From: Cyrtodaria siliqua
Taxonomy: Eukaryota > Mollusca > Bivalvia > Adapedonta > Hiatellidae
DNA: 64,000 bases
Reading direction: 5' to 3'
Assembly (NCBI GenBank): GCA_037043455.1
Contig: JAWPHD010008302.1
Span: forward strand, 1-64,000
Notes under the pieces: model-generated
Seen by the model: only the letters and a program-made list of their open reading frames with translations
What the model was told of the DNA's origin: nothing
The model's database searches: none
Part shown: positions 23,701-38,700 of the stretch, piece after piece
Position numbering within the stretch: the first letter of the stretch is position 1
Layout of the letters: every line of letters begins with the position of its first letter
Program-made: the position numbers and the translations under genes

Positions 23701-26700
23701 TTCTGAATTCCTCTCATTTTTATGGAGATGTCTAGCGCTGTCATTTCTGCATTACTCCCATTTTCATGGAGATGTGGAGCGCTGTCAATTCTGCATTACC
23801 CTCATTTTCATTGAGATGTCGAGCGGTGTCATTTCTGCATTACTCCCATTCTCTTAGAGATGTCGATCGTTGTCATTTCAGAATTACTCCCATTTTCATG
23901 GAGATGTCGAGCGCTGTCATTTCTGCATTAATCTCATTTTCATGTGATTTTGAGCGCTGCCATTTCCGTATTAGTCCCATTTTCATGGAGATGTCGAGCG
24001 CTGTCATTTATGTATTACTCCCATTTTCATGGATATGTCGAGCACTGTCATTCCTGCATTACTCCCATTTTCAGGGAGATGTCGAGCGCTGTCATTTCAG
24101 CATTACTCTCATTTTCATGGAGATGTCGAACGCTTTCATTCCTGCATTACTCCCATTTTCATGAAGATGTCGAGCGCTGCCATTTCTGCATTAATCTCAT
24201 TTTCATGGAGATGTCGAGCACTGTCATTTCTGCATTACTCTCATTTTCATGGAGCTGTCGAGCAGTGTCATTTCTGCATTAATCTCATTTTCATGGAGAT
24301 GTCGAGCACTGTCATTTCTGCATTACTCTCATTTACATAGAGATGTCGAGCACTGTCATTTTTGCATTAATCTCATTTTCATGGTATTTTCGAGCGCTGT
24401 CATTTCTGTATTACTCCCAATTTCATTGAGATGTCGAACGCTGTCATTCCTGCATTACTCCAATTTTGATCGAGATGTCGATCGCTGTAATTTCTGTCTT
24501 ATAACAATTTTCATGTAGATGGTGGAGCGCTGTAATTCCTGATTGACTACCATTTTCATGGAGATGTCGAGCTCTGTTATTTCTGCATTCCTCTCATTTT
24601 CATGGAGATGTCGAGAGCCGTCATTTCTGCATTACTCCCATTTTCATGGAGATGTCCAGCGCTTTCAATTCTGCATTACTCTCATTTTCATAAAGATGTC
24701 GAGCGCTGTCATTTCTGCATTACTCAAATTTTCATAGAGATGTCGAGCGCTATCATTTCTGCATTAATCTCATTTTCATGGAGATGTCGAGCGGTGTCAT
24801 TTCTGTATTAATCTCATTTTCATAGAGATGTCGAGTGCTGTTATTTCTGCATTACTCCCCTTTCAAGCAGATGTCGAATGCTGTCAATTCTGCATTACTC
24901 TTATTTTCATAGAAATGTCGAGCGCTGTCATTTCTACATTACTCTCATTTTCATAGAGATGTCGACCGATATCATTTCTGCATTAATCCCATTTTCACGG
25001 AGATGTCGAGCGATGTCATTTCTGCATTACTTTTATTTTCATAGAGATGTCGAGGGCTGTCATTTCTGCATTACTCCCATTTCCATAGAGGTGTCGACCG
25101 GTGTCATTTCTGTATTAATCTCATTTTCATAGAGATGTCGAGTGAAGTTATTTCTGCATTACTCCGATTTCAAGGACATGTCGAGCGCTGTCATTTCTGC
25201 ATTAATCACATTTCATGGAGATGTCGAGTGCTGATATTTCTGCATAACTTCCATTTCATGAAGATGTCGATCGGTGTCATTTCTGCATTGCTCTCATTTT
25301 CATAGAGATGTCAATCGCTGTCTTTTCTGCATTACTCTCATTTTCATGGAGATGTCGAGCGGTGTCATTTCTGCATTAATCTCATTTTCATGCAGATTTC
25401 GAGCACTGTCATTCCTGCATTACTCCCATTTCCATGGAGATGTCAAACGCTACCATTTCTGCATTACTCCCATTTTCATGGAGATGTCGAGCGCTGCCGT
25501 TTCTGCATTAATTTCATTTTCATGGAGATGTCGAGCACTGTCATTTCTGCATTACTTTCATTTTCATAGAGATGTCGAGCGGTGTCATTACTGCATTACT
25601 CTCATTTTAATAGAGATGTCAAACGCTATCTTTTCTGCATTACTCTCATTTTCATGGAGATGTCGAGCACTGAAATTTCTGCATTAATCTCATTTTCATG
25701 GAGATTTCGAGCACTGTCATTTCTGTATTACTCCCATTTTCATTGAGATGTCTAGCTCTGTCATTCCTGCATTACTCCCATTTTCATGGAGATGTCGAGC
25801 GCTGTCATTTATGTATTATTCCCATTTTCATGTAGATGGTGGAGTGCTGTAATTCTAGATTTACTCCCATTTTCATGGAAATGTCAAGCGCTGTCATTTC
25901 TGAATTCCTCTCATTTTCATGGAGATGTCTAGCGCTGTCATTTCTGCATTACTCCCATTTTCATTGAGATGTGGAGCGCTGTCAATTCTGCATTACCCTC
26001 ATTTTCATAGAGATTTTGAGTGCTGTCATTTCTGCATTAATCTCATTTTCACGTATATTTCGATTGCAGTCATTTCTGTATTACTCCCATTTTCATTGAG
26101 ATGTCAAGCGCTGTTATTCCTGCATTACTCCCATTTTCATAGAGTTGTCGAGCGCTGTCATTTCTGTAATACTCCCATTTTCATGGAGATGTCGAGCGCT
26201 GTCATTTCTGCATTACTCTCATTTTCATAGAGATGTCGAGTGCTATCATTTCAGAATGACTCATTTTCATGGAGATGTCGAGCGGTGTCATTTTTGCATT
26301 AATCTCATTTTCATAGAGATGTCGAGTGCTGTTATTTCTGCATTACTCCCATATCAAGGAGATATCGAGACCTTTCATTTCTGTATTACTCCTATTTTCA
26401 AAGAGATATCGAACATTGTCATTTCTGCATTACTCTCATTTTCATGTAGATGTCGAGCGGTGTCATTTCTGTATTAATCTCATTTTCATAGAGATGTCGA
26501 GTGCTGTTATTTCTGCTTTACTCCCATTTCAAGGAGATGTCGTATGCTGTCAATTCTGCATTACTCCCATTTCATAGAAATGTCGAGCACTGTCATTTCT
26601 ACTTACTCTCATTTTCATAGAGATGTCGAGCGATAACATTTCTGCATTAATCTCATTTTCACGGAGATGTCGAGTTATGTCATATCTGCATTACTCTTAT

Positions 26701-29700
26701 TTTCATGGAGATGTCGAGGGCTGTCATTTCTCCATTACTCCCATTTCCATAGTGAGTTTGAGCATTAATTTCTGCATTAATCCCATTTCATGGAGATGTC
26801 GAGTGCTGTTATTTCTGCATTACTCTAATTTCCATGGAGATGTCGAGCGCTGCAATTTCTGCATCAATCTCATTTTCATGGAGATGTTGAGCTCTGTCAT
26901 TTCTGCATTACTCTCGTTTTCATAGAGATGTCGAGCGGTGTCATTTCTGCATTACTCTCATTTTAATAGAGATGTCAAGCGCTAACATTTCTGCATTACT
27001 GTCATTTTCATGGAGATATCGAGCGGTGTCATTACTGCATTAATCTCATTTTCATGGAGATTTCGTGCGTTGTCATTTCTGTATTACTCCCATTTTCATG
27101 GAGATGTCGAGCGCTGGCATTTCTGTAATACTCCCATTTTAATGGAAATGTCGAGCACTGTTATTCCTGCATTATTCCCATTTTCATGGAGATGTCGAGC
27201 GCTGTCATTTCTGCAGTACTCTCATTTTGATGGAAATGTTGTGCGCATTCATTTCTACATTACTCCCATTTTCATGGAGATGTCTAGCGCTGCCATTTCT
27301 GCAATAATCTCATTTTCATAGAGATGTCGAGCACTGTCATTTCTATATTACTCCCATTTTCATGGAGATGTCAAGCGCTGTAATTACTGCATTACTCCCA
27401 TTTTCATGGAGATGTCGAGCGCTGTCATTTCTGTAATACTCCCATTTTCATTGCGATTTCGAGCACTGTCATTTCTGCATTACTCCCATTTTCATGGAGA
27501 CGTCAAGCGCTGTCATTTCTGCATTACTCTCATTTTCATGGAGATGTCGAACGCTTTCATTTCTGCATTACTCCCATTTGCATGGAGATCTCGAGCGCTG
27601 CCATTTCTCAATTAATCTCATTTTCATAGAGATGTCGAGCACTGTCATTTCTGCATTACTCTCATTTTCATGGAGATGTCGAGCGGTGTCATTTCTACAT
27701 TAATCTCAATTTCATGGAGATGTCGAGCGCTGTCATTTCTGCATTCCTCTCATTTTCTTGGAGATATGTCGTGCTGTGTCATTTCTGCATTAATCTCATT
27801 TTCACAGAGATGTCGAGTGCTGTTATTTCTGCATTACTCCCATTTCATGGAGATGTCGAACGCTGTCAATTCTGCATTACTCTCATTTTGATAGAGATGT
27901 CGAGTGCTGTCGTTTCTACATTACTCTCATATTCATCGAGATGTCGAGCGCTATCATTTCTGCATTACTCTGATTTTCATGGAGATGACGAGCGGTGTCA
28001 TTTCTGCATTAATCTCATTTTCATGAAGACGTCGAGCACTGTCATTTCTGCATTACTCCCATTTTCATGGAGATGTCAAGCGCTGTCATTTCTGCATAAC
28101 TCTTGTTTTCATGGAGATGTCGAGCGCTTTCATTTCTGCATTACTCCCATTTGCATGGAGATGTCGAGCACTGCCATTTCTCCATTAATCTCATTTTCAT
28201 GGAGATGTCGAGCACTTTCATTTCTGCATTACTCTCATTTTCATGGAGATGTCGAGTGTGTCATTTCTACATTAATCTCATTTTCACAGAGATGTCGAAT
28301 GCTGTTATTTCTGCATTACTGCCATTTCAAGGAGATGTCGAACGCTGTCAATTCTGCATTCATCTCATTTTGATAGAGATGTCGAGCGCTGCCATTTCTA
28401 CATTACTCTCATATTCATAGAGATGTCGAGCGCTATCATTTCTGCATTACTCTGATTTTCATGGAGATGTAGAGCGGTGTCATTTCTGCATTAATCTCAT
28501 TTTCATGGACACGTCGAGCACTGTCATTTCTACATTACTCTCATTTTCATAGAGATCTCGAGCGCTGTCATTTCTGCATTACTCCCATTTTCATAGAGAT
28601 ATCGACCGTTGTCATTCCTGCATTATTTCCATTTTCATAGAGAAGTCCAGCGCTGTCATTTCGGCATTAATCTCATTTTCATGTAGATTTCGAGCGCTGT
28701 CATTTCTATATTACTCCCATTTTCATGGAGATGTCAAGCGCTGTAATTACTGCATTACTCCTATTTTCTTGGAGATGACGAGCGCTGTCATTTCTGTAAT
28801 ACTCCCATTTTCATGGCGATGTCGAGCACTGTCATTTCTGCATTACTCCCATTTTCATGGAGATGTCAAGCGCTTTCATTGCTGCATTACTCTCATTTTC
28901 ATGGAGATGTCGAGCGCTTTCATTTCTACATTACTCCCATTTGCATGGAGATGTCGAGCGTTGCCATTTCTCCATTAATCTCATTTTCATAGAGATGTCG
29001 AGTACTGTCATTTCTGCATTACACTCATTTTCATCGAGATGTCGAGCGGTGTCATTTCTGCATTAATCTCATTTTCATGGAGATGTCGTGCGCTGTCATT
29101 TCTGCATTCCTCTCAATTTCATGGAAATGTCGAGTGCTGTCATTTCTGCATTTCTCCCATTTTCATGGAGATGTCGAGTGCTGTTATTTCTGCATTACTC
29201 CCATTTCATGGAGATGTCGAACACTGTCAATTCTGCAGTACTCTCATTTCATAGAGATGTCGAGCGCTATCATTTCTGCATTAATTGACTTCTTTATGGA
29301 GATGTCGAGTGCTGTTATTTCTGCATTACTCCCATTTCAAGGAGATGTCGAGCGGTGTCATTTCTGCATTACTTCCATTTCATGGAGATGTCGAGTGCTG
29401 TTATTTCTGCATTACTTCCATTTCACGGAGATGTCGAGAGCTATCATTTCTGCATTACTCTCATATTCATAGAGATGTCGAGCGATGTTATTTCTGCATT
29501 ACTCTAATTTTCAAAGAGATGTCAAGCTCTATCAGTTCTGTATTACTCTCATTTTCCTGAAGATGTCGAGCAGTGTCATTTCTACATTAATCTCATTTTC
29601 ATGGAGATTTCGAGCGCTGTCATTTCCGTATTACTCCCATTTTCATTGAGATGTCTAGCGCTGTCATTCCTGCATTACTCCAATTTTCATGGAGATGTAG

Positions 29701-32700
29701 AGCGCTGTCATTTCTGTATTACTCCCATTTTCATGGAGATGACGAGCACTGGCATTAATGCATTACACTCATTTTCATGGAGATGTCGAGCGCTGTCATT
29801 TCTGCATTACTCTCATTTTCATTGAGATGTCCAGCAATTTCATTTCTTAATTACTCCCATTTTCATAGAGATGTCGAGCGTTGCCATTTCTGAATTAATC
29901 TCATTTTCATGGATATGTCGAGCACTGTCATTTCTGCATTACTCTCATTTTCATGGAGATGGCGAGCGGTGTCATTTCTGCATTAATCTCATTTTCATGG
30001 AAATTTTGCACGCTGACATTTCTGTATTACTCCCATTTTCATTGAGATGTCGAGCACTTTCATTCCTGCATTACTCCAATTTCATGTAGATGGTGGTGCG
30101 CTGTAATTCCTGATTTACTAACATTTTCATGGAGATGTCAAGCGCTTTCATTGCTGCATTACTCTCATTTTCATGGAGATGTCGAGCGCTTTCATTTCTA
30201 CATTACTCCCAATTGCATGGAGATGTCGAGCGTTGCCATTTCTCCATTAATCTCATTTTCATAGAGATGTCGAGTACTGTCATTTCTGCATTACACTCAT
30301 TTTCATCGAGATGTCGAGCGGTGTCATTTCTGCATTAATCTCATTTTCATGGAGATGTCGTGCGCTGTCATTTCTGCATTCCTCTCAATTTCATGGAAAT
30401 GTCGAGTGCTGTCATTTCTGCATTTCTCCCATTTTCATGGAGATGTCGAGTGCTGTTATTTCTGCATTACTCCCATTTCATGGAGATGTCGAGCGCTATC
30501 ATTTCTGCATTAATTGACTTTTTTATGGAGATGTCGAGTGCTGTTATTTCTGCATTACTCCCATTTCAAGGAGATGTCGAGCGCTGTCATTTCTGCATTA
30601 CTTCCATTTCATGGAGATGTCGAGTGCTGTTATTTCTGCATTACTTCCATTTCACGGAGATGTCGAGAGCTATCATTTCTGCATTACTCTTATATTCATA
30701 GAGATGTCGAGCGATGTTATTTCTGCATTACTCTAATTTTCAAAGAGATGTCAAGCTCTATCAGTTCTGTATTACTCTCATTGTCCTGAAGATGTCGAGC
30801 AGTGTCATTTCTACATTAATCTCATTTTTATGGAGATTTCGAGCGCTGTCATTTCCGTATTACTCCCATTTTCATTGAGATGTCTAGCGCTGTCATTCCT
30901 GCATTACTCCAATTTTCATGGAGATGTAGAGCGCTGTCATCTCTGTATTACTCCCATTTTCATGGAGATGACGAGCACTGGCATTAATGCATTACGCTTA
31001 TTTTCATGGAGATGTCGAGCGCTGTCATTTCTGCATTACTCTCATTTTCATGGAGATGTCCAGCGATTTCATTTCTTAATTACTCCCATTTTCATAGAGA
31101 TGTCGAGCGTTGCCATTTCTGAATTAATCTCATTTTCATGGATATGTCGAGCACTGTCATTTCTGCATTACTCTCATTTTCATGGAGATGGCGAGCGGTG
31201 TCATTTCTGCATTAATGTCATTTTCATGGAAATTTTGCACGCTGTCATTTCTGTATTACTCCCATTTTCATTGAGATGTTGAGCGCTTTCATTCCTGCAT
31301 TACTCCAATTTCATGTAGATGGTGGTGCGCTGTAATTCCTGATTTACTAACATTTTCATGGAGATGTCGAGTGCTGTCATTTCGGCATTCCTCTCATTTT
31401 CATGGAGATGTCGAGCACTGTCAATTATGCATTACTCTCATTTTCATACAGATGTCAAGCCCTGTCATTTTGGCAATACTCTCATTTTCATAGAGATGTC
31501 GAGCGCTATCATTTCTGCATTACTCTCATTTTCATAGAGATGTCGTTTGGTGTCATTTCTGGATAAATCTCATTTTCATAGAGATGTCGAATGCTGTTAT
31601 TTCTGCATTACTCCCATTTTCATAGAGATGTCGAGTGCTGTTATTTCTGCATTACTCCTATTTCAAGGAGATGTCGAACGCTGTCAATTCTGCATTACTC
31701 TCATTTTCATAGAGATGTCGAATGCTGTCATTTCTACATTACTCTCATTTTCATAGAGATGTCGAATGTTGTTATTTCTGCATTAATCAAATTACCATAG
31801 AGATGTCGAAAGCTGTTATTTCTGCATTACTCCCATTTCAAGGTGATGTCGAGCGCTGTCTTTTCTGTATTACTCCTATTTTCGTAGAGATGTCGAGTGT
31901 TGTCAATTTTGCATTACTATAATTTTCATGGAGATGTCGAACGGTTTCATTTCTGCATTAATCTCATTTACATGGAGATATGAAATGTTGTCTTTGTCCA
32001 CATTACTTCCATTTTTATGGAGATGACAAGCGCTGTCATTTCTGCATTACTCTCATTTTCATGGAGATGTCGAGCAGTGTCATTTCTGCATTACTCTCAT
32101 TTTCATTGAGATGTCGAGTGCAGTTATTTCTGCATTACTTCCATTTCAAGGAGATGTCGAACGCTGTCAATTCTATATTACTCCCATTTTCATAGAGATG
32201 TCGAGCGCTGTCATTTCTACATTACTCTCAATTTCATAGAGATGTCGAGCGCTGCCATTTCTGCATTACTCTCATTTTCATAGAAATGTCTAGCGTTGTC
32301 ATTCCTGCATTACTCCCATTTTTATAGAGATGTCAAGCGCTGTCATTTCTGCATTACTCCCATTTTCATGGAGATGTCGTGCACTCTCATATCTGCATTA
32401 CTCTCATTTTCATGTAGATGTCGAGTGCAGTTATTTTTGCATTACTCCCATTTCAAGGAGATGTCGAACGCTGTCAATTATATATTACTCCCATTTTCAT
32501 AGAGATGTCGAGCGCTGTCATTTCTACATTACTCTCATTTTCATAGAAATGTCGAGCGTTGTCATTCCTGCATTACTCTCATTTTCATGGAGATGTTGAG
32601 CGCTGTCATTTCTGTATTAATCTCATTTTCATGTATATTTCGAGAGCTGTCATTTCTGTATTACTCCCATTTTCATGGAGATGTCAAGCGCTGTCATTCC

Positions 32701-32728
32701 TGCATTACTCATTTTCATAGAAATGCAG
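17766..32728 (+). repeat. Satellite II, forward arm
   Basis: About 340 tandem copies of a 44-bp unit. Key parts are 'CATTTTCATGGAGATGTCGA', 'GCGCTGTCATTTCTGCATTA' and a 'CTC' or 'CTCC' joint. The unit has no stop codon in any of the three plus frames, and 44 is not a multiple of three. Reading through it therefore cycles all three frames in a 132-bp (44-residue) period and yields dozens of fake overlapping ORFs (MEMSSAVIS..., SFSWRCRALSF..., HFHGDVERCHF...). Common variants are GAGTGCTG and GAGCACTG in place of GAGCGCTG. Confidence 0.95.
22094..24540 (+). repeat. 1,850-bp higher-order repeat in satellite II
   Basis: Open frames and their exact variant residues recur at a constant offset of 1,850 bp: starts at 22094, 22179, 22399 and 22693 reappear at 23944, 24029, 24249 and 24543. 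That is 42 monomers plus 2 bp. Other offsets in the arm are 1,325 (18558 to 19883), 1,237 (19312 to 20549) and 1,272 falling to 1,229 (28857 to 30129, then 29601 to 30830). The last change corresponds to loss of about one monomer. Confidence 0.85.
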
Positions 32729-35700
32729 AAATGGCACCGCTCGACATCTCCATGAAAATGAGTGTAATGCAGAAATGACAGCGTTTGACATCTCCATGAA
32801 AATGAGAGTAATGCAGAAATGACAGCGCTCGACATCTTTATGAAAATGACAGTAATGCAGAAATGGCAGCGCTCGACATCTTCATGAAAATGGGAGTAAT
32901 GCAGAAATGAAAGTGCTCGACATTTCTTGACATCTACATGAAAATGAGAGTAATGCAGAAATGGCAGTGCTCGACGACTCTATGAAAATGGGAGTGAGTG
33001 AACACACGTGCCCTTGAGCGTACGTGGGTGTGTAAGAAGAACGTGTTTGAGAGCGTGCGTGCATGTGAGAAAAAAGACACAACAACAATTATTGTATCAC
33101 ATATTTGTACGTAGAATATAAATAAGAGCGAACAATTTATGCATGTAATATATTTCAGTTAAAAAGGGAAAAAACAAGTCTAAAATAGTGATTAATATAA
33201 TGTATATATAGACTTAAAACACTATAAGATAGAGATGTATGAATTAAAACTATATTGAAACTAAATCTATGTCACACACTAGTATGTATCAATAGTAAGA
33301 GGACACTATTTGGACATAGACATTGTATGTACTTATCAAATGCTCGAAAAACTTGCTATGCCAGAATTGTATGAATAAGAACCTTTAATGATGAATTGTT
33401 TGCATATTATATATGTTACATACTGTAAAATATTTGATATAATAAAATTTCATTATAAAAAGAAAATGGGAGAATTGCAAAAATGACAGCGCTCGACTAC
33501 TCCATGAAAATGAGAGTAGTGCAGAAATGACAGCGCTTGACATCTCCATGAAAATGAGAGTAATGCTGAAATGACAGCGCTCGACATCTTTATGAAAATG
33601 GGAGTAATGCAGAAATGAAAGTGCTCGACATCTCCATGAAAATGAGAGTAATGTAGGAATGACAGCACTCGACATCTCCATGAAAATGGGAGTAATGCAG
33701 GAATGACAGAGTTCGACGTCTCCATAAAAATGGGAAAAATACAAAAATGACAGCGCTCGACATCTCTATGAAAATGAGAGTAATGCAGTAATGAAAGCGC
33801 TCGACATCTCTATGAAAATGAGAGTACTGTAGAAATGACAGCGCTCCACATCTCCGTGAAAATGGGAGTAACACAGAAATGACAGTGCTCGACATCTCCA
33901 TGAAAATGGGAGTAATGCAGGAATGACAGCGCTCGGCATCTCCATGAAAATGAGAGTTAATGCACAAATGACAGCGCTAGACATCTCCATAAAAATGGGA
34001 GTAATGTGGAAAAAGAAAACATTTGATATCTCCATGATAATTTCTGTATGACAGTGCTCGACATCTCCATGAAAATGAGATCAATGCAGAAATGACACCA
34101 CTCAAAATCTCCATGAAAATGGGAGTAATGCTGAAATGACAGAGCTCGACATCTCCATGCAAATGGGAGTAATGCAGAAATGACAGAGCTCGACATCTCC
34201 ATGCAAATGGGAGTAATACAGTAATGACGTCGCTCGACATCTCCATGAAAATGAGAGTAATGCAGAAATGACAGCGCTCGACATCTCCATGAGAAAGAGA
34301 TTAATGCAGAAATGACAGCGCTCGACATCTCTATGAAAATAGGAGTAATACGGAAATGACAGCGCTCGACATCTCCATAAAATGGGAGAAATGCAGAAAT
34401 AACAGCACTCGACATCTATGAAAATGAGAATAATGCAGAAATGACAGCACTCGACATATTTATGAAAATGAGAGTAATGCAGAAATGACTGCGCTCGACA
34501 TCTATATGAAAATAGGAGTAATGCAGAAATGTCAGCGCTGGACATCTCCATGAAAAGGAGAGTAATGCAGAAATGATAGCGCTCTACATCTCTATGATAA
34601 TGAAAGTAATTCAGAAATGACACCGCTCGACATCTCTATGAAAATAAGAGTAATGCAGAAACGATATCGCTCGACATCTCCATCAAAATGAGATTAATGC
34701 AGAAATGACAACACTCGACATCTCCATGAAAAAATGAGAGTAATGCAGAAATTACATCGCTCGACATCTCTATGAAAATGAGAGTAATGCAGAAAATGGC
34801 AGTGCTCGACATCTCCATGAAAATGAGATTAATGCAGAAATGACACTGTTCGACATCTCCATGGAAATTGGAGTAATGCAGAAATGATAGCGCTCGACAT
34901 CTCTATGAAAATGGGAGTATGCAGGAGTGACAACGCTCGACATCTATTAGAAAATGAAAATAATGCAAAAATGGCAGTGCTCGACATCTCCATGAAAATG
35001 AGATTAATGCGGAAATGACACCGCTCGACATCTCCATGAAAATGGGAGTAAAGCAGAAATGATAGTGCTCGACATCTCTATGAAAATTAGAGTAATGCAG
35101 AAATGACAGGGATCGACATCTCTATAAAAATGGGAGTATGCAGGAGTTACAACGCTCGACATCTCCATGAAAATAGGACTAATGCAGAAATGAAAACTCC
35201 CGATATCTCAGTGAAAATGGGAGTAATGCAGGAATGACACCGCTCGACATCTCCATGAAAATGGGAGTAACGCAGAAATGATAGTGCTCGACATCTCTAT
35301 GAAAATTAGAGTAATGCAGAAATGACAGGGATCGACCTCTCTATAAAAATAGGAGTATGCAGGAGTGACAAAGCTCGACATCTCCATGAAAATAGGACTA
35401 ATGCAGAAATGAAAACTCCCTATATCTCAGTGAAAATGGGAGTAATGCAGGAATGACAGCGCTTGATATATCCATGAAAATGGGAGTAATGCAGAAATGA
35501 CACCGCTCGACATCTCCATGAAAATGAGAGTAATGCAGAAATAACAGCGGTCGACATCTCCGTGAGAATGAGAGTAATGCAGAAATGACAGCGCTCGACA
35601 GCTCAATGAAAATAGGAGTAAAACGGAATTGACAGCACTCAACATCTCCATGAAATGGGAGTAATGCCGAAATAACCGCACTCGACATCTCTATGACAAT

Positions 35701-38700
35701 GAGATAAATGAAGAAATGACAGCACTCGACATATCTATCAAAATGAGAGTAATGCAGAAATGACTGCGCTCGACATCTATATGAAAATGGGAGTAATGCA
35801 GAAATGACAGCGCTCGACATCTCTATGAAAATGAGATAAATGTAGAAATGACAGCACTCGACATCTCCATGAAAATGAGAGTAATGCAGAAATGACTGCG
35901 CTCGACATCTATATGAAAATGGGCGTAATGCAGAAATGACAGCGCTGGACATCTCTATGAAAACGAGAGTAATGCAGAAATGATAGCGCTCAACATCTCC
36001 ATGAAATGGGAGAAATGCAGAAATAACAGCACTCGACATTTCCATGAAATAAGAGTAATGCAGGAATGATACCGATCGACAACTCCTTCAAATGGGAGTA
36101 ATGCAGAAATAACAGCACTCGACATTGCTATGAAAATGAGATTAAAGCAGAAATGACACCGCTCGACACTCTATAAAAATGGGAGTAATGCAGAAATGAT
36201 AGAACTCGACATCTCTATGAAAATGATAGTAATGCAGAAAAGACATCACTCGACATCTCCATGAAAATGAGATTAATGCAGAAATGATAGCGCTCAACAT
36301 CTCTATGAAAATGAGAGTAATATAGAAATGACAGCGCTCGACATCTATATGAAAATGAGAGTAATGCAGAATTGACAGCGTTCGACATCTCTATGAAATG
36401 GGAGTAATGCAAAAATAACAGCACTCGACATCTTTATGAAAATGAGATTAATGCAGAAATAACATCGCTCAAATGAGATTAATGCAGAAATGATGGCACT
36501 CGACAGCTCTATGAAAATGAGAGTAATGCAGAAATTATAACGCTCGACATCTCTATGAAAATGAGAGTAATACAGACTTGAGAGCGCTGGACATCTCCAT
36601 GAAAATTGAAGTAATGCAGAAATTAGAGCGCTCGACATCTCTATGAAAATGTTAGGAATGCAGAAATGACAGCGTTCGACATCTCCATGAAAGTGGTAGT
36701 CTATTCGAAGTACATCAACCCACCATATATATGAACATGGAAATAATACAGAAATGACGGCGCTCGACATCTCCATGAAAATAGGAGTAAAGCAGGAATG
36801 ACAGAGCTCGACATCTCCATGAAAATGAAACATTTTTAATGCAGAAATGACAGTGCTCGACATCTTTATAAAAATGAGAGTAATGCAGAAATGACAGCGT
36901 TCGACATCTCCATGAAAATGAGATTAATGCAGAAATGACACCGCATGACAAATCCATGAAAATGGGATGATGCACAAATGACAGTACTAGACATTTCCAT
37001 GAAATGAGCTTAATTCAGAAATGGCAGCGCTCGACATCTCCATGAAAATGGGAGTAATGCAGAAATGAAAGTTTTCGACATCTCCATGTAAATGAGAGTA
37101 ATGCAAAAATGACAGCTTTCAAAATCTCCATGAAACTGAGATTAATGCTAAAATGACAGTGTTCGACATCTCTATGAAAATAAGATTAATGCAGAAATGA
37201 ATGTGCTCGCCATCTACATGAAAATGAGATTAATGCAGAAATGATAGTGCTAGAAATCTCCATGAAAATGAGATTAATGCAGAAATGATAGTGCTAGACA
37301 TCTCCATGAAAAGGAGAGTAATGCAGAAAGGACAGTGCTTGACATCTCTATGAAAATAATAGTTATGCAGAAATGACAGCATTCGACATCTCCATGAAAA
37401 TGGCAGTAAGGCACAAATGACAGCGCTCGACATCTCCATGAAAATGGGAGAAATGCAGAAATATCAACGCTCGACATCTCCGTGAAAGTGTTAGTAATGC
37501 AGAAATGACAGCGCTCAACATCTCCATGAAAATGAGTTTTAGTGCAGAAATGACAGCGCTTGACATATATACGAAAATGGGAGTAATGTGGAAAAAGACA
37601 ACATTTGACATCTCCATGAAAATAAGATTAATGCATAAATGACACCGCTCGACATCTTCATGAAAATGAGATTAATGCAAAAATAACAGCACTCGACATC
37701 TCTATGAAAATGAGATTAATGCAGAAATGACAGCGTTCGACATCTCTATGAAAATGAGAGTAATGCAGAAATGACGCCGCTCGACATCTCCATGAAAATG
37801 AGAGTAATACAGAAATGACAGCGCTCAACATCTCCATGAAAATGAGAGTAATGCAGAAATGACAGCAGTCGACATCTCTATGAAAATGAGATTAATGCAA
37901 ACATGAAAGCGCTCGACATCTCCATGAAAATGGGAGTAATGCAGAAATGACAGCGCTTGACATCTCCATAAAAATGGGGGTAATGCACAAATGACAGCGC
38001 TTGACATCTCCATAAAAATGGGGGTAATGCAAAAAATGACAGCGCTCGACATCTCCATGTAATTGGGAGTATTGCAGAAATGACAGCGCTTGACATCTCC
38101 ATACAAATGGGAGTAATGTGGGAAAAGACAACATTTGACATCTCCATGAAAATGAGATGAATGCAGAAATGACACCGCTCGACATCTCCATGAAAATAAG
38201 AGTAATGCAGAAATGACAGCGCTCGGCATTTTCATGGAAATGAGAGTAATGCAGTATTGACAATGCTCGACATCTCTAAGAAAATGGGAGTAATGCAAAA
38301 ATGACAACACTCGACATCTCCATGAAAATGAGAGTAATGCAGAAATAACAACGCTACACATCTCTATGAAATGGGAGTAAAACAGAAATGACAGCGTTCG
38401 ACATCTTCTTGAAATGGGATTTAAGCAGAAATAACAGTGCTCGACATATCTATTAAAATGAGATTAATGCAGAAATGACGCCGCTCGACATCTCCATGAA
38501 AATTCGATTAATGCATAAATAATAGCGCTCGACATCTCTATGAAAATGAAAGTAATGCAGAAATGGCAGCGCTCGACATCTCCATGACAATGGGAGTAAT
38601 ATGCAGAAATGAAAGTGCTCGACATCTCTATGAAAATGAGAGTAATGCAGAATTGACATCGCTCGATATCTCCATGATGATGGGAGTAATGCCGAAATGA

